A stretch of 64,000 nucleotides of DNA from Zygaena filipendulae (lineage: Eukaryota > Arthropoda > Insecta > Lepidoptera > Zygaenidae). The notes under the pieces were generated by a model. That model was not told the origin of the DNA and ran no database searches. It saw only the letters and a program-made list of their open reading frames with translations. Below are positions 10,966-22,433 of the stretch, piece after piece; position 1 is the first letter of the stretch, and each line of letters begins with the position of its first letter. The stretch lies in assembly GCA_907165275.2 (NCBI GenBank), contig OU015653.1:7780001-7844000 (forward strand), in the 5' to 3' direction. Both the position numbers and the translations under genes were made by a program.

Positions 10966-11088
10966 CTCTTAGTTTTGGCTGAAACCATGCTGAAACGATG
11001 CATTGTATAATAAAAACTCGAAACAAATTAGCTAAGTGACCGTTAATTCATTCGTTTGAATTTATTCTATTTAGGTAGATAATAGTAC

Positions 11089-11214
11089 ATTGTTATCCTA
11101 GGGGTGAAAGTAACTTATTTAGTCCCGAGACGGGGTTTGGCGCCCGAGCGCAGCGAGGGCGCCAATAGATCGAGGGACTAAATAAGTCTTTCTCCCGAGG
11201 ATAACACTGTGCTT
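11089..11214. mobile_element. Hairpin-like TIR element
   Basis: The left arm (TTGTTATCCTAGGGGTGAAA ... CTTATTTAGTCCCGAG) is mirrored by CTCGA-like text, GGGACTAAATAAG, and TCTCCCGAGGATAACAC. The centre contains GGCGCCCGAGCGCAGCGAGG, itself self-complementary with GGCGCC. The CGCTGCGCTCGGG motif also appears in the element at 914. Confidence 0.55.
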
Positions 11215-12337
11215 TTCATTACGAATGCAAGGAAAGTCAAAATAAAAATAGGAATTAGCTAAAGAAAAAATGAGTGAAGATCGGATAGTCGCTTGACACT
11301 TTCCCACCTATTTCTTTTTCTTTGGCCGGCTAGCTATTCAGCCAGTATTTTTTATTTACATTGTGGCGACCTAAAAAAAATATTTTCTTTAATTATTAAG
11401 TATTAATTAAAGAAAATAAAAAAATATAAATAGGAATTAGCTTAAGAAAAAGTGAGTGAATTTTATTTTAATTAATACTTACTTTACGTTATTTCAATTT
11501 TACATCGCGCTGGCTGTATAGAAAGTTGAAACATGGTTCAATAGAAATGTGAAAATAGACCTAGTTTTTTTTTAATAATTTGACAGTTGTCAGTTGAAAG
11601 CGATTCTCCCTAGGGCTGAAAAGGGTTACTTTCAACCCGCCTCTCAGGCAACTTCAGACCTACTTTCCGAGTATGAGTAATGAAAATGTAATTTAAATTA
11701 GGTACCAACATTATATGTCTATGGTAGAATGAAAAAGCAAATGAAATAGTAATACACTTACGAGCTTCTTGCACCACATACATATTTAACACGCATATTT
11801 ACCGATTGGCATGGATCAGGGAGGGGTGGATTGGACGTGGAGGGAGGGTTGTGGGGGAGTGAAGACGGTCATTCAATGAGATTGCTTCTTGCCGCCACTC
11901 TCGAGGTAATGGATCTCGCTAAAATGGACTGGATCAAGGAAACGCGTCTAGCTATTGCGTTAGTGCATGCCACACTTCATCTTGTATCCGAGAAAAACAT
12001 TTTGTTTACGTTTAATTGATAGTCGGTTAGTTTATTCTTCAACTAAGTAATTTAAAAACCCAGTTAAAGAGAATAATTATTACAATTCCGAATAAGTTTT
12101 GGGATTCACTCAGAAGCTCTTCAATGTAGGTACCCGAATAAAGGTATTAAATAACCTTGATCATATTATTCTCTGTACAAATTGAGAGCCAATTTTTTTT
12201 TTAATTACGACGTTTTACATTTTTACTATTTGTGTAAAGGATAAAATATTATCTTCCAATATATAATTTGATTTATAAGATAATAGCTATGTAATGTATA
12301 AAATTTGATTTGATAAGATTTGATATGCACCTAATGA
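11215..12337. other. Intergenic; local duplication, no gene
   Basis: A block of about 45 bp (AATAGGAATTAGCT.AAGAAA then GTGAGTGAA) occurs near 11246-11280 and again near 11425-11462. 11815-11960 is G-rich on the plus strand and open for 62 codons, but has no recognisable domain. Confidence 0.35.
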
Positions 12338-12480
12338 CGTGAAAATCGCGTGAACGGCAGGACCAATTTTGCTAATTCTTTTTTGTTTGTATTCTTGTTT
12401 GTTATTGTAAGGAGAAAGTTTTTATGAAAGAAATTTGTAGTTCCTGCAGGAATTCCGAAACTCACGCGGGGCACAGCTAG
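12338..12480 (+). mobile_element. Helitron 3' remnant
   Basis: GCGTGAACGGCAGGACCAAT, TTCCTGCAGGAATTCCGAAA, then CTCACGCGGGGCACAG and CTAG|T. The 3' terminus is intact but one hairpin arm is shortened. The 5' end was not found. Confidence 0.7.
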
Positions 12481-14103
12481 TACTTGTATAAATGTATATA
12501 CATACTTAGAACCGGTAGGTACGTAAAGGAAGTTGCGTGTATCGTAGCACAATGGATTCGGTATGGATTGAATTATGGAAGAGGCGAAACTGGGCCGGTG
12601 TAAAGGACAAGGGGGGAAATGGAAAATGTGTGTCGCAAGTTGCGAGCCTAACAGTTCCTGGACAGAGCACGGGCGCCGATAATGGATTGATCAGATACCA
12701 CATTGAGTGCCTACACTACCATATATACACATTTAAATATACTAATGTATATTGCCCAGTACCAACACAATAGTCAACAATTATTTAGTAATATATATTA
12801 TTATTATGTACTTACAATATACATACATAACTACATTGTGGGTTGTGGCGTGCAGGCGAATTTCGTCACTTTACCAAACCGATTAGGTACCATGAGCAGA
12901 TTTCTATATAATTATATAAAACATACGTAAATTACAGCTATAGACCTTTGTACCAAGATTAGAAGTAAGTACCTATCCTAAATGTTGTCCTAGATGGAAA
13001 TTAAGCTACATGTCAAGTCGCCCAAATCAGGTCAGCTATTGACGCAGTCTTGATGTTTAGCTTTCATAAAATATGTAGGTACCGTACCAATATTTTTTTA
13101 TAAGGCATTTTATATCCAGACTTAGGTATAAGTTAGTATACCTTATCATGTACAGCCTATATATATTACATTTACCTACCTACATACTTTCGGGCTATAG
13201 TGCCGATTCCACGACGTCACCGTCGTGCCATCCCGATGTCACAAACCGAACCGGATGCAACATGCGATTCTTACTGTGGCCATTCTAGCATTTTCATGCA
13301 TAAAAAAAATTAAAAAACTGCATATTATATAGACTAAGAATCCAGAATATCAAATGGTCCTATAGACATTGACGAATTACTCGGATTATTTAGTAGTGGT
13401 GGTTAGTTATACCTGGTCCATTCTTTAGCAGAAAATCATACAGTTGTTCGAAACATCGTATTATATCTTCGTCGCAGTCGTAATACCTTTAGAATTGAAA
13501 TTCATGAAATTTCGTACTCTTTATAAACGACATATCTTATTATGTATCGATAGGTAATTCAATAAAAAAGAAATGCTCCAAGTCTACTGAGTCTAGTTCG
13601 TTATCCAAATGGACTACAGCTATTTGATCCACTTATGTGATTGCCTGAAAGCATTATCTCCTCTCTACTGAATGGAAACATAAGTCTACCTCGTAACTCT
13701 CTTGTCTCCACTTACAATATTTTACTTATGTTATAGCCAAGTATTGTAATGGATAAAAAATTATGTGCTTTATGTACTAAAAAATATTTGAAACGTTACA
13801 AAACTGAAATTTTTTGAGATGATAATTTGGCTCGACCGATTTGAAGTTGGATAATATTTGCAAAATTATGATTTAATTAGTTACTTAGTAATTACGATTA
13901 TAATTAGTATGAGTTATACGTACGTCAGCTATTTATAATCCAGATAATTATTTCTTAGCGTAGAATACTCATACCTACACGAGTCGCGTACAGTAGGAAA
14001 ATCAGGTAGATAGTAGGTATTAACTATGTATGTTTGCACAGTTACAAGTTACTATATTATACATAGGTACTTAAACGGTCAAATAAGTGAATTTTTTTTT
14101 TCC
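12481..14103. other. Intergenic, no feature supported
   Basis: AT-rich DNA with several GTAGGTACC-type words. Overlapping short open frames on both strands at 12506-12773 disagree on strand and show no domain. I see nothing else. Confidence 0.3.
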
Positions 14104-14402
14104 CACCATATGTCTTAATATAGGTTATATTTTTTCATTTATATTAGCCCATGTCAAAATTATTTATAATAAAATATTTGGCGCGTACGCCACCCGTAGC
14201 AAAAAAATCGAATCGGTCATTAACACGTAGGCGCGGGCGTAGCGCTTGAAATTTCGTAGATAGGTCACCGCCAAATTAATGTTGATTGTTGAATAATTTT
14301 TAAAGTATTAATTTTTTCGACATAATTTATATTTCAATCATATTATTGTTTATGTTTTTAATTGGGGTGTATCAGGCTTTTGGTCAATTTATTAACACGT
14401 TG
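14104..14402 (-). mobile_element. Truncated mariner-like MITE
   Basis: The right end (AATTTATTAACACGTTG) and interior (TAGCCCATGTC, GGCGCGTACGCC, CGTAGGCGCGGGCGTAGCGC, TTTTTTCGACATAATTTATA) match the complete copy at 59008-59367. The opposite end is missing. Confidence 0.7.
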
Positions 14403-14408
14403 TATAAT

Positions 14409-14839
14409 ATGTGGTGAAATTAACTGAAAATATTTACAGGGCTGAAAGTATACGTTATAACAAGCAGGATAAGCGAAAAAATAATATTATTAGTTCGGTA
14501 GTTTTTCAGAATATGAGGATAATAAATACAATGCATAATCATTATAATGTATAATCACATTCAAAAGGTACACATTACACTTTAGCACACTAAAACGTAT
14601 ACAATACACGCGCCACGCACATAGCGAGCGATGGATCAGCTGTTCAGCTCGATTCAGGTCATTGAACTTAAGATACCGGCGCGCGGCAATGTGTGTGTAA
14701 AGCGATTGAGCGGCGAGCACCTTCACAGGTTATTTTCTTTAGATTATTTAATTTTTTTTATCTTTTTTATTTTATGGATATGTTTATAACGGTGTTTACT
14801 TTTAACCCTTTTAAATATTTGAAGCTAATTTTACCACAT
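14409..14839. mobile_element. TIR element with arms of about 55 bp
   Basis: The left arm from ATGTGGTGAAATTAACTG through GTATACGTTATAAC is mirrored at 14780-14839 (GTTATAACGGTGTTTACTTT ... TTTTACCACAT). The interior 14560-14720 is moderately GC-rich. It abuts the truncated element ending at 14402. A partial relative lies at 379-600. Confidence 0.65.
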
Positions 14840-14842
14840 GTT

Positions 14843-15748
14843 GTATATTACCTATATTTTTTTCCAAGGGAACAATTAATCAGCCTATTGTATTATGTAG
14901 CTTTTATTAATAGTTGGCAATAAAAAAATTATAGTTGCCAATTCGAAAGATAGGCACAGAAAATATAGCTAATTTTTAATTACGTATCATATAATTATCG
15001 AGCACCACTGAACACACTTTCTGCAGATCTTGAAGGTTGACTGGCAGAGAATGCCACAATGGCATTAAGTTCGCCTTTTGTACCATATTGTGCAAAAAGT
15101 TTAAATAAATAAATAAACCTGGCGCTATCTTGACTACCTATAAATAATAGTTTCATTATAACATATTATTTTAATTTGCCTACTTTCGCTTGTGCTTGAT
15201 CATGAAGTACCAAATCAAAGAAATCCGAAGATATTATTCAAGTCATTATATTATAATGACTGGTTCCAATCACTTATCGCTGGGAGACCACTTCGATAAC
15301 ATATACAAAGAGCTCTTTATTGCTTTTACTTACAGGCTTCATTTATAAATTTATTGTATGTTTGGTTCTAGCTCATAAAGTTTGGTTTATTGCCACATTT
15401 ATTCGAAGGGAGACACAAATATCTGAAAAAAAAAAATCTTTCTGTACATCTTGGAATGCCACTGTCACTGCTAATTAACCTTTCAAATTAAGTGTAAAAA
15501 ATAATCTCAATAAAACAATTTAATCATAAGGGAGGCTCGTCTATTTCCTACAATTACTCGTAGGAAATGAAATTCCAAATTATGCCGTTATCTGATGAGG
15601 ATGCTGCCAAGATGTACGGAAAAACAAATCGTGATTCACGAGCATCCTCTTGAAGCTCTACCTATAGGATATGAGTTTCGTCTTATCATTACTAAATAAT
15701 GAGGATAAACGGCTAGACGCTTCTCAATCCTTTCAAGTAGGTATAGGT
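14843..15748. other. Intergenic, no feature supported
   Basis: AT-rich sequence with no open frame showing a known domain and no paired ends. The 15060-15120 segment resembles a dispersed-repeat tail (AAATAAATAAATAAACC). Confidence 0.3.
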
Positions 15749-18400
15749 CGCTGCTTCAATTCAAAAGTACCACAAGTCAAAAAAGTTCAAAAATGCTTTT
15801 ATTTCAAAAATACAGTTATAATCCTCTATATTTTCATATTTGAATAAGACACCCATTGATTTTGTATTACAAGTACAAAAATAAAGCAAACGTCTCTTTT
15901 GAATTTTCGTTTCTAACGCGCAAAATATACTCTTAACTGCCATAGTTGCACGTCTAGAACTGCGTTTCTTTTATGCAAAAGTGCCATATCTCGAAAATTA
16001 ATCTGTGTTTCTCATAAATTTTATACAGAAAACGACCATATTTAGGAATACTTCAGTTTTGAATGAAGAAATTACGTAGGTATTTGACACTTTTTTTTAA
16101 TCAAAAGAACCATATTTCAAAACTGGTTGTTTTGCACAGAAAATATACCTCCATGAACTTAAATTTTTTGATCAAAATAAACTTATGAGACAATGTATTA
16201 GTTATGCATTTAAGTTACTTAATATGAACAGTGGTATTTTAAAATATTTTCTTTTTAATATAAAAAGAACTATATACTTTCTATTACTATTATTTCAACT
16301 CAAAAGAGCCTTATTCAGGAATACTCTTGTTTCGCTTTTATATTAAACCGGAATACCTAATTTTTTAAAAGAAACTGGTGGCTTAGGTCAGCAGTTGGGT
16401 AACTTTGAGATGTATAAACCTATAGATTATTATATTTTATTGTTTTTATCACCAAATGAGTAGAAGAGTACATAGAATACTCAACTTGGTAAGAGATAAC
16501 AGTAGAAGTAAAGCAAGGTTTAGATGAAGCCAGTGTTGGCTGTCAGTCCAGCGCTGACCTGTTATTGGCTTCGAATAAACAGTTTTTAATGGCGAAAATG
16601 TTCACCGCCGACGTATAGCAGTCGTAACTCGTTCGTTCCACCGCTCCACATGCACCACTGCCCGACTCGTCTTTGTTAGAACTCGATATAAATGCAGGTA
16701 TGCGTTAGCAACCTGGCAAGATGGAGTCAAGTTGGCTTTGTACGCTGACGACGAGGTGAACTACACCTCTTCCGTGAGTTCTGCGTTCACCGCGAAGCGG
16801 CTGTACCGCACACTCGATCTCCAAGTGGAGATTGTCGGTCAATGTCGGGAAGACACAAGCCATATGCGTCGGCAATCTAAAATGCCAACCGCCACCCCTC
16901 CTCCTCTACGGGCAGGACGAAGCGTGGTCACCTCAGGTAAAGTACCCGGGGGTCACGCTAGATCGTCGGCTCACGATGCGTTAGCACGTGAGAAATGTCA
17001 TCGGGAGCGCTAAGGTCGCGCGGCATCAGCTGCGCATCGTGCTCGACACTCAACTCCCTCTCACGGGAAAGTCAGGGTGTACAAGACCTATATTAGGCCG
17101 CGACTCATGTACGCCGCTCTGGCATGGTACGCACTGCCATGTGCGTCCTTGCGCGTGAGCATGAAGTCGCCACAAGCCATGACACTGCGTGCTGCTGTCG
17201 GAGCCCCGTTCACCAGAGGGGAAGCGATACCCGCGCGAGATAGTTCGCGGGGACCAGCCGGCTAACGCCGTCTAATACCGGCTTACGGAGCCTGGATGCC
17301 GTCCCGAGTGCAAGGGTGTTGTCGGCTCCGTTCCGACGATCTACGTGGTCTGTGGACCACCCCCAGTTCCTGTCCGTATTGGCGGACAGCGTGGGATCAA
17401 CCACTGCAGGAGGCTCTGCCCCGAAGCAGTTACCTTTCCAGGGATTTGGATACGTCGGGGTCACGGACAGAGGAGGTGAGCGTTTATACATTGTAAAGGG
17501 GCTCCAATAAACCTTACACCTGGTTCACAAGTCCCAGGCCCTGCTCCGTGTTCCCTACGGATGTTTGGTATGCTGTATATTTAATAACTATAATAGTTTC
17601 TTGTTCATTATAGATGTGTCACTCAGCTAATAGTCTCGGTCATGCCCATCTGTTATACCAGTATGTGATCTGTTCTATTCCTGTTATATTTCCCTAAATC
17701 AGAAGTGAGGTTTATGTATTATGTTATTTGTCTACAAATTTATTAAGAGTAATAAAATAACATTTCAATACGTAGTTTATTGGTTTAAAAGTTATTGTAT
17801 AATGGGAAAGAATTTTGTTCAAAAGTTTTGAATGTTTTCTCCAAATTTATAAAGTTTTTGTTTTATTTTGAGTTTTGAAAAACTGTGCTAATTAACTTGA
17901 CCAATTTTATTATTTTAATTTTATGTTTTCATTGTAAGAATAGAATTTAATAAATAATTGATATTTTACAACTGTTTCGAAGATTTTTATTTGTTATTTA
18001 CAGGAAAACTTTGATTTGTTTTAAGTTTTAGATAGCGTTTCAATTATTTTAATAAATTTCATGGCTTTTTTATTGTTTTTCTTAGAAAGTTTGTAAAGAA
18101 ACATGATTAATACAATATTTTTTTTTACTTATGGTTGTTTTCCTCCATAATTAGTATATTTCAAACATATTTTTTAAATTCAAAGTAACTTATATGCTTA
18201 TATCTCCTGTACCATTCAGTTTATTATAAAGCTACTAAACATTTAATGCTGCTTAAAAATACGCTTCTAACGATGTATAATATGCAAATATTTAATATAA
18301 AATAAGAAAGTAATAAACAAAAAATAGTTTATTTTTCTTTGTTTGGCTCTCCTGTAAAAAAGTGTGATTTGACTTGTGGTACTTTTGAATTGAAGCAGCG
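15749..18400. mobile_element. 2652-bp TIR element, no transposase seen
   Basis: Both ends carry the same 33-bp inverted repeat, beginning CGCTGCTTCAATTCAAAAGT and continuing ACCACAAGTCAAA, without mismatch by eye. AGGT flanks both sides (15745-15748 and 18401-18404), consistent with a 4-bp target duplication. The left 600 bp holds spaced relatives of CAAAAGTACCA (near 15762, 15977, 16101 and 16299). The only coding trace is an unrelated, broken non-LTR reverse transcriptase at 16690-17520. The rest, 17580-18350, is strongly AT-rich. The superfamily is unknown: a 4-bp duplication excludes Tc1/mariner and hAT, and it is not the TTAA of piggyBac. Confidence 0.7.
16690..17520 (+). pseudogene. Non-LTR reverse transcriptase remnant
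   Basis: The frame opening near 16729 encodes LALYADDE, corresponding to the (F/Y)xDD active-site region of retrotransposon reverse transcriptase. A second frame near 16935 reads YPGVTLDRRLTM, and a third from 17077 reads VYKTYIRPRLMYAALAWYAL. These are the usual downstream landmarks of Jockey/CR1-type RT thumbs. They lie in different frames and the protein is interrupted, so the copy is dead. It is GC-rich and sits inside the AT-rich TIR element at 15749-18400, either as a later insertion or as cargo. The clade call is tentative. Confidence 0.75.
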
Positions 18401-18401
18401 A

Positions 18402-21164
18402 GGTATTAAAAACTTAGTATATACGGACATTAATTAAAGGGTAGGGTAAAGGGACGGTTACCGAAAGGTTCTCTCAGTTCACTGGTATTACCAACTAAAT
18501 GCAACACAATGAGTAGACTGTAGATAGAGCTAAGGCTAGCTGTGTTAACCTAATGGCAGTACCTATACCCCCCAGTTAGGGACACAATAATAAATTTAGC
18601 TTCATTCGACCAAAAGGCGCAAGCAAATGATTCGTTGTAAAAGTCCTAAATCCTAACAAAAATTGTATACAAAAATGTCTCCCACAGACTCGCGTCGGGT
18701 TCTGACGGCTATTACTTACAACGCAATATCAAATTGCTTTCAATTTATTTCGCAATTGCCGTCTTTGAGTTTCGCTTTGTAGGAACCTCTGACGGCGGTC
18801 CGAGGCAACAATAAAATGTATTCGTCTCCGGAATGTTTAATATGGGGAAAAGTTTAATAACGCGTCCGGGCGCCCAGGCGGTCCAGCGGGGCGGCGGGGC
18901 GGCGCGGTCGAGGCGGTCAGCGCCCAGCGCCCAGCGTGCGGGGCCTTCGCCGCCACCGCCACCTCGCGACTCGCTGCGATAAATCACATTACCTTCTAAC
19001 AACTTATGAAAAATATTCCATATTTGAAAACTATAAACTACGACGTAAAAAGAAATTAAATCAGTACCCTGCATTTAAATCAATTTAAGTAGGTAGGCAG
19101 ATGGGTACATCGTGCATCGGCACAGAATTATTGACAAGTCGTGCGACGTGCACTTTAAAATTTAAATGCAACGTGCAATTTAAATTTAAAACCAAACTTA
19201 TGAACGATTGTAGCTGTACCTACCTATTAAGTATAATAAAATAAATAAATAAAAACGAGTACGATCGATCGAAGGACTCCTCATCCTTCTCATTCAGTAT
19301 ACATAAATACATAGTTTTCAATTAACATCCAAATAACATTAAACGTAGGTACTATGTGAACAGGAAATAGGTATAATTATCAAAATCAAAATAAATATGA
19401 CGTATAAAATTTTATGAACTTATTTTTTTAAATTCAAAATGTAAAATGTAGAATTCAAAATAATAAATAATAATTAACGTAATTATCCAAAAAAAATTTT
19501 AAAAAATGTGGCGACCGGCGGCGCCGCGTGACGGAACCGAACGTCTCGATTTGCATGAACGCTCTTTCCTGGCCGGATGTAACTCCTATCGCAAATCAAG
19601 TTAAGGAACTTCATTCCAAAACAAATACGTAAATTAGGTACCTATTCAAACATGAATCTTGGAAAATATTGTCAGCGAAAAAGTGGACGCTGAAAAAGTG
19701 TCGACGCTGGCGGGGTTAGGTACAGCATCACATCATTAGCGAGCGACACCTGTGGGCTACTCGTGAGTGCAGTGATACGTAAAATAAATAAACAACTAGA
19801 CAATGCTCGTTTTTTAACTTTACAGATTTTAAATTATATTGCTTTTCGCATCACAGACGTAAGATGCGATGTATCCAAGAACAGCAGCAATGTACAATTA
19901 TTTAAAGCGAAGATTTAGTTTTTTATTGCGTTTCTCACTTTTATATTATGAAACGTTATGGCGTCGACTCATCAAGGCAGTGGAGGCTCAGCGGCGGAGA
20001 CCCGCCGACGACGACGCCGACACAATGACTGCCTGACGTTAATTAAATGTTAACAAACGCCCTCGTCGCCTAATTGGAACTGTTTCCTATTATCCTTGCC
20101 GCCCAGCGTAGAGAATGACTTCCCAGCTTGAGAACCCTTCTTCAGACTTCTCGCTCTTGACTCATCAAGATTATGTAGGTACATTGTGTTGTGTCTATAT
20201 TAATAAATAAAATGTAATGAAAATAATATTAAATATCAAATTGATCTATTCGTTAGATATTATAATTAAACTACTAATACGATAACAAAACTTACACCTA
20301 AAGGTTTTCCTGTCTGCGGTTATTTAGAAAATTCGTTAGCATTCTTTGCCAGAATCACTAATTTATAAGTAAAAATACTAAAATTCAAAAAATTATTATA
20401 CATTTTGCAATTAATTAAAGAGCAACCGTATTTTGTTTCAAATTCTACCCAAACCTAGGTAAGTAGATGAGTAGGTTGCTAACACGCAACTTCTTTAATC
20501 CGCCCTTAATTCATTAAGAAAATGAAATTGCCTTTCTGTTAATGGGCTACTCAAATTAATGCTTCGCTTTAATTAACGCTAAGCTGAGTTCTCGGTGGAA
20601 GTTGACGCCCGCATCTTACCAATGCCACAAAGAAAAAATATATAGGTACCTACCTAGTACCTATACTAAGTTGCCCATGGTTCTCGAATGAATTTAAATT
20701 TTTTTATTGACTTTAATTGTTTCGTAAATTTTACTACAAAAAAAGTAATTGCGTTTAGTTATTATTTTATATGTAATAGTTACGTCAGTAGTTATGTACT
20801 AGGTAGGTAATATGATACTTTTAAAACTCATTTTACTACACTACTTACGCTTTACCTAATTTTTATGGAGTCGAGGCTGTGCTGTTAATAGTAGTAGGTA
20901 GGTACCTAGATTATGCAAGGGAGTAAAGCAATGTCTTACATTACGGGCGGCATATTGGAAGCATAACGAGGGAGTTATAAGAGTCCTGTAATTGAATACC
21001 TGCTTAAGTATTCAAACCAGAATATAAATGAATAATAACTGTTAATTGGTAATTCACTGGGCTTTATTATTTCAACAACGAGTCGGACATTTTTCATAAC
21101 AAATCAACTCTGGAGCTTGACAGCTCGCATAGACTACACAAAACTCAATCATAAAGGGACGTTT
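18402..21164. other. Intergenic with several GC-rich islands
   Basis: Islands at 18840-18985 (GGGGCGGCGGGGCGGCGCGG), 19505-19600 (contains the octamer ATTTGCAT at 19549-19556), 19965-20115 (includes GTTAATTAAATGTTAACAAA) and 20490-20600 (several TTAATT/TAATTA words). The spacing, CpG content and factor-like words resemble cis-regulatory modules of a neighbouring developmental gene, but this is inference. No exon with a recognised domain was found. An AT palindrome lies at 19153-19191. Confidence 0.35.
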
Positions 21165-21319
21165 CATTTTGCTGCGGGCGGCATACGTGCCAAATATTTT
21201 GACATGGGCTAGTAAAAATGAAAAAAATATAACCCATATTAAAACATAGTGCGATCGATTCGCTAGTTGATTCTGAGCAAACTACATTCTAGTTTTCAGT
21301 ATATTCATTAAACACGTTG
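21165..21319 (+). mobile_element. Truncated mariner-like MITE
   Basis: GCGGGCGGCATACGTGCCAA, GACATGGGCTAGTAAAAATG, CATAGTGCGATCGATTCG and the right terminus CATTAAACACGTTG match the second half of the copies at 36420 and 46653. The left half is missing. Confidence 0.7.
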
Positions 21320-21358
21320 TATCTATTATTATCTTTAAACGAGCAATTCTTGTATTTG

Positions 21359-21707
21359 TGACCCCCGCGGTTTCACCCACAGTAATTTCGGAGTTTCCGC
21401 GGGAATTCCGGAATAAAAAGTAGGACCCTATGACACTCAGGATCACTGTAGCGTCCTATGAGTAAAAGAATTTTCAAAATCGGTTCAGCAGATCCAGAGA
21501 TAGCTGTTCCCCCATGGTTTTACCCGCGGGAAATTCGGAGTTACCGAGGGAATCCCAAAATAAAAAGTACCTTATGATACTCAGGACCACTGTAGCTACC
21601 TATAATTGAAAGAATTTTCAAAATCGGTTCAGTAGATCCAGAGATTACCTTTCCTCCTACAACGTCACAAGCTTACAAACTTTTGTTCTTTATAATATTA
21701 GTATAGA
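21359..21707 (-). mobile_element. Helitron with tandem-dimer 3' half
   Basis: The minus-strand 5' end is A|TCTATACTAATATTATAAAG at 21707. Two successive 3' modules follow (about 21500-21660 and 21361-21500). Each has GATCTACTGAACCGATTTTG-like text, a (C/T)CTGAGT(A/G)TCATA word and a CCGCGG-type hairpin region. The outer CTAG is lost. A duplicated terminator region suggests read-through or recombination between copies. Confidence 0.65.
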
Positions 21708-22059
21708 TATATGTAAATAATCTGAATTTCGGAAACAGCTTCAATGATTTTCATGATCGATCTAGCTAGGTTTCATTTTTAGAAAACGTCGTTTTATCCG
21801 TGTTTTTAGGCAATGAAAAATGAGTGTTTGTTTTTCTACTTAACAACAGATGGCGCTATACACAACCAGCTCAGCTCGGTGACCCAGATATCAATTATAA
21901 TTTGCTATTGTCAATGTTTCTTAATAATAAAAATCTCTTCATCTACTTCTTCAAAACGCAAAACGCCAATAACAATGTTAGATTGTTCCCCAAGTTAAAA
22001 CATGGCTCTCTTGAAAGCGAGTTTCCTGCTCAGGGTCCAAAATAGATGCTGAAAAGTGA

Positions 22060-22358
22060 CTGAAATAACGAAGAAAAACGTGACACGCGTGTTTTCGGTG
22101 CGGCTTCACTCTTTAGTCGTCAACAACACTGTTTTCTCTGACTGACATTGGCATGACGCCTACCTTGCCAAAGCGTCTGTTGTCATTTTGAAAAAAAAAA
22201 AGAAGAAAAATGTCATTGTCATTGTCATTGTTACCGCCATAATTATCGCCATAAAAATACAGGAATTTCAATTTTGAAATTGAACTGAATTAAGGAAATA
22301 AACAAGATACTAACCTACCCTAACGGAGTTAATTGCAGTTATTTATCTTCATGTTATT
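22060..22358 (+). promoter_or_regulatory. Upstream region of the GASZ gene
   Basis: This stretch lies directly 5' of the GASZ start and is less AT-rich than its surroundings. It contains GTGACACGCGTG and a TGTCAT tandem (22209-22231: three to four units). I see no clear TATA box. The first ATG met in this leader is at 22351, out of frame with the GASZ start at 22359. The transcription start is not determined. Confidence 0.4.
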
Positions 22359-22433
22359 ATGGCTGGAATTAGGCCTGCTGGTTTATCAGACGAAGATACA
22401 GATAGCGACGATTATGGATTTTACGAAAAACCG
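22359..22433 (+). CDS. Asz1: GASZ coding exon 1
   Basis: Twenty-five codons, MAGIRPAGLSDEDTDSDDYG then FYEKP, followed by donor GTAAGG in phase 0. The acidic cluster is typical of the family N-terminus. Confidence 0.88.

Noticed and set aside
11090..11215. Hairpin read as a candidate microRNA precursor
   Set aside because: The arms have the form of a TIR element and share the CGCTGCGCTCGGG block with another MITE at 914-1132.
11831..12019. 62-codon open frame
   Set aside because: No family resemblance and no neighbouring exon that would extend it.
18745..19074. 109-codon minus-strand frame across a GC island
   Set aside because: The middle is a Gly/Ala/Arg-rich run from CpG-rich DNA and the flanks are unrelated; more likely a regulatory island.
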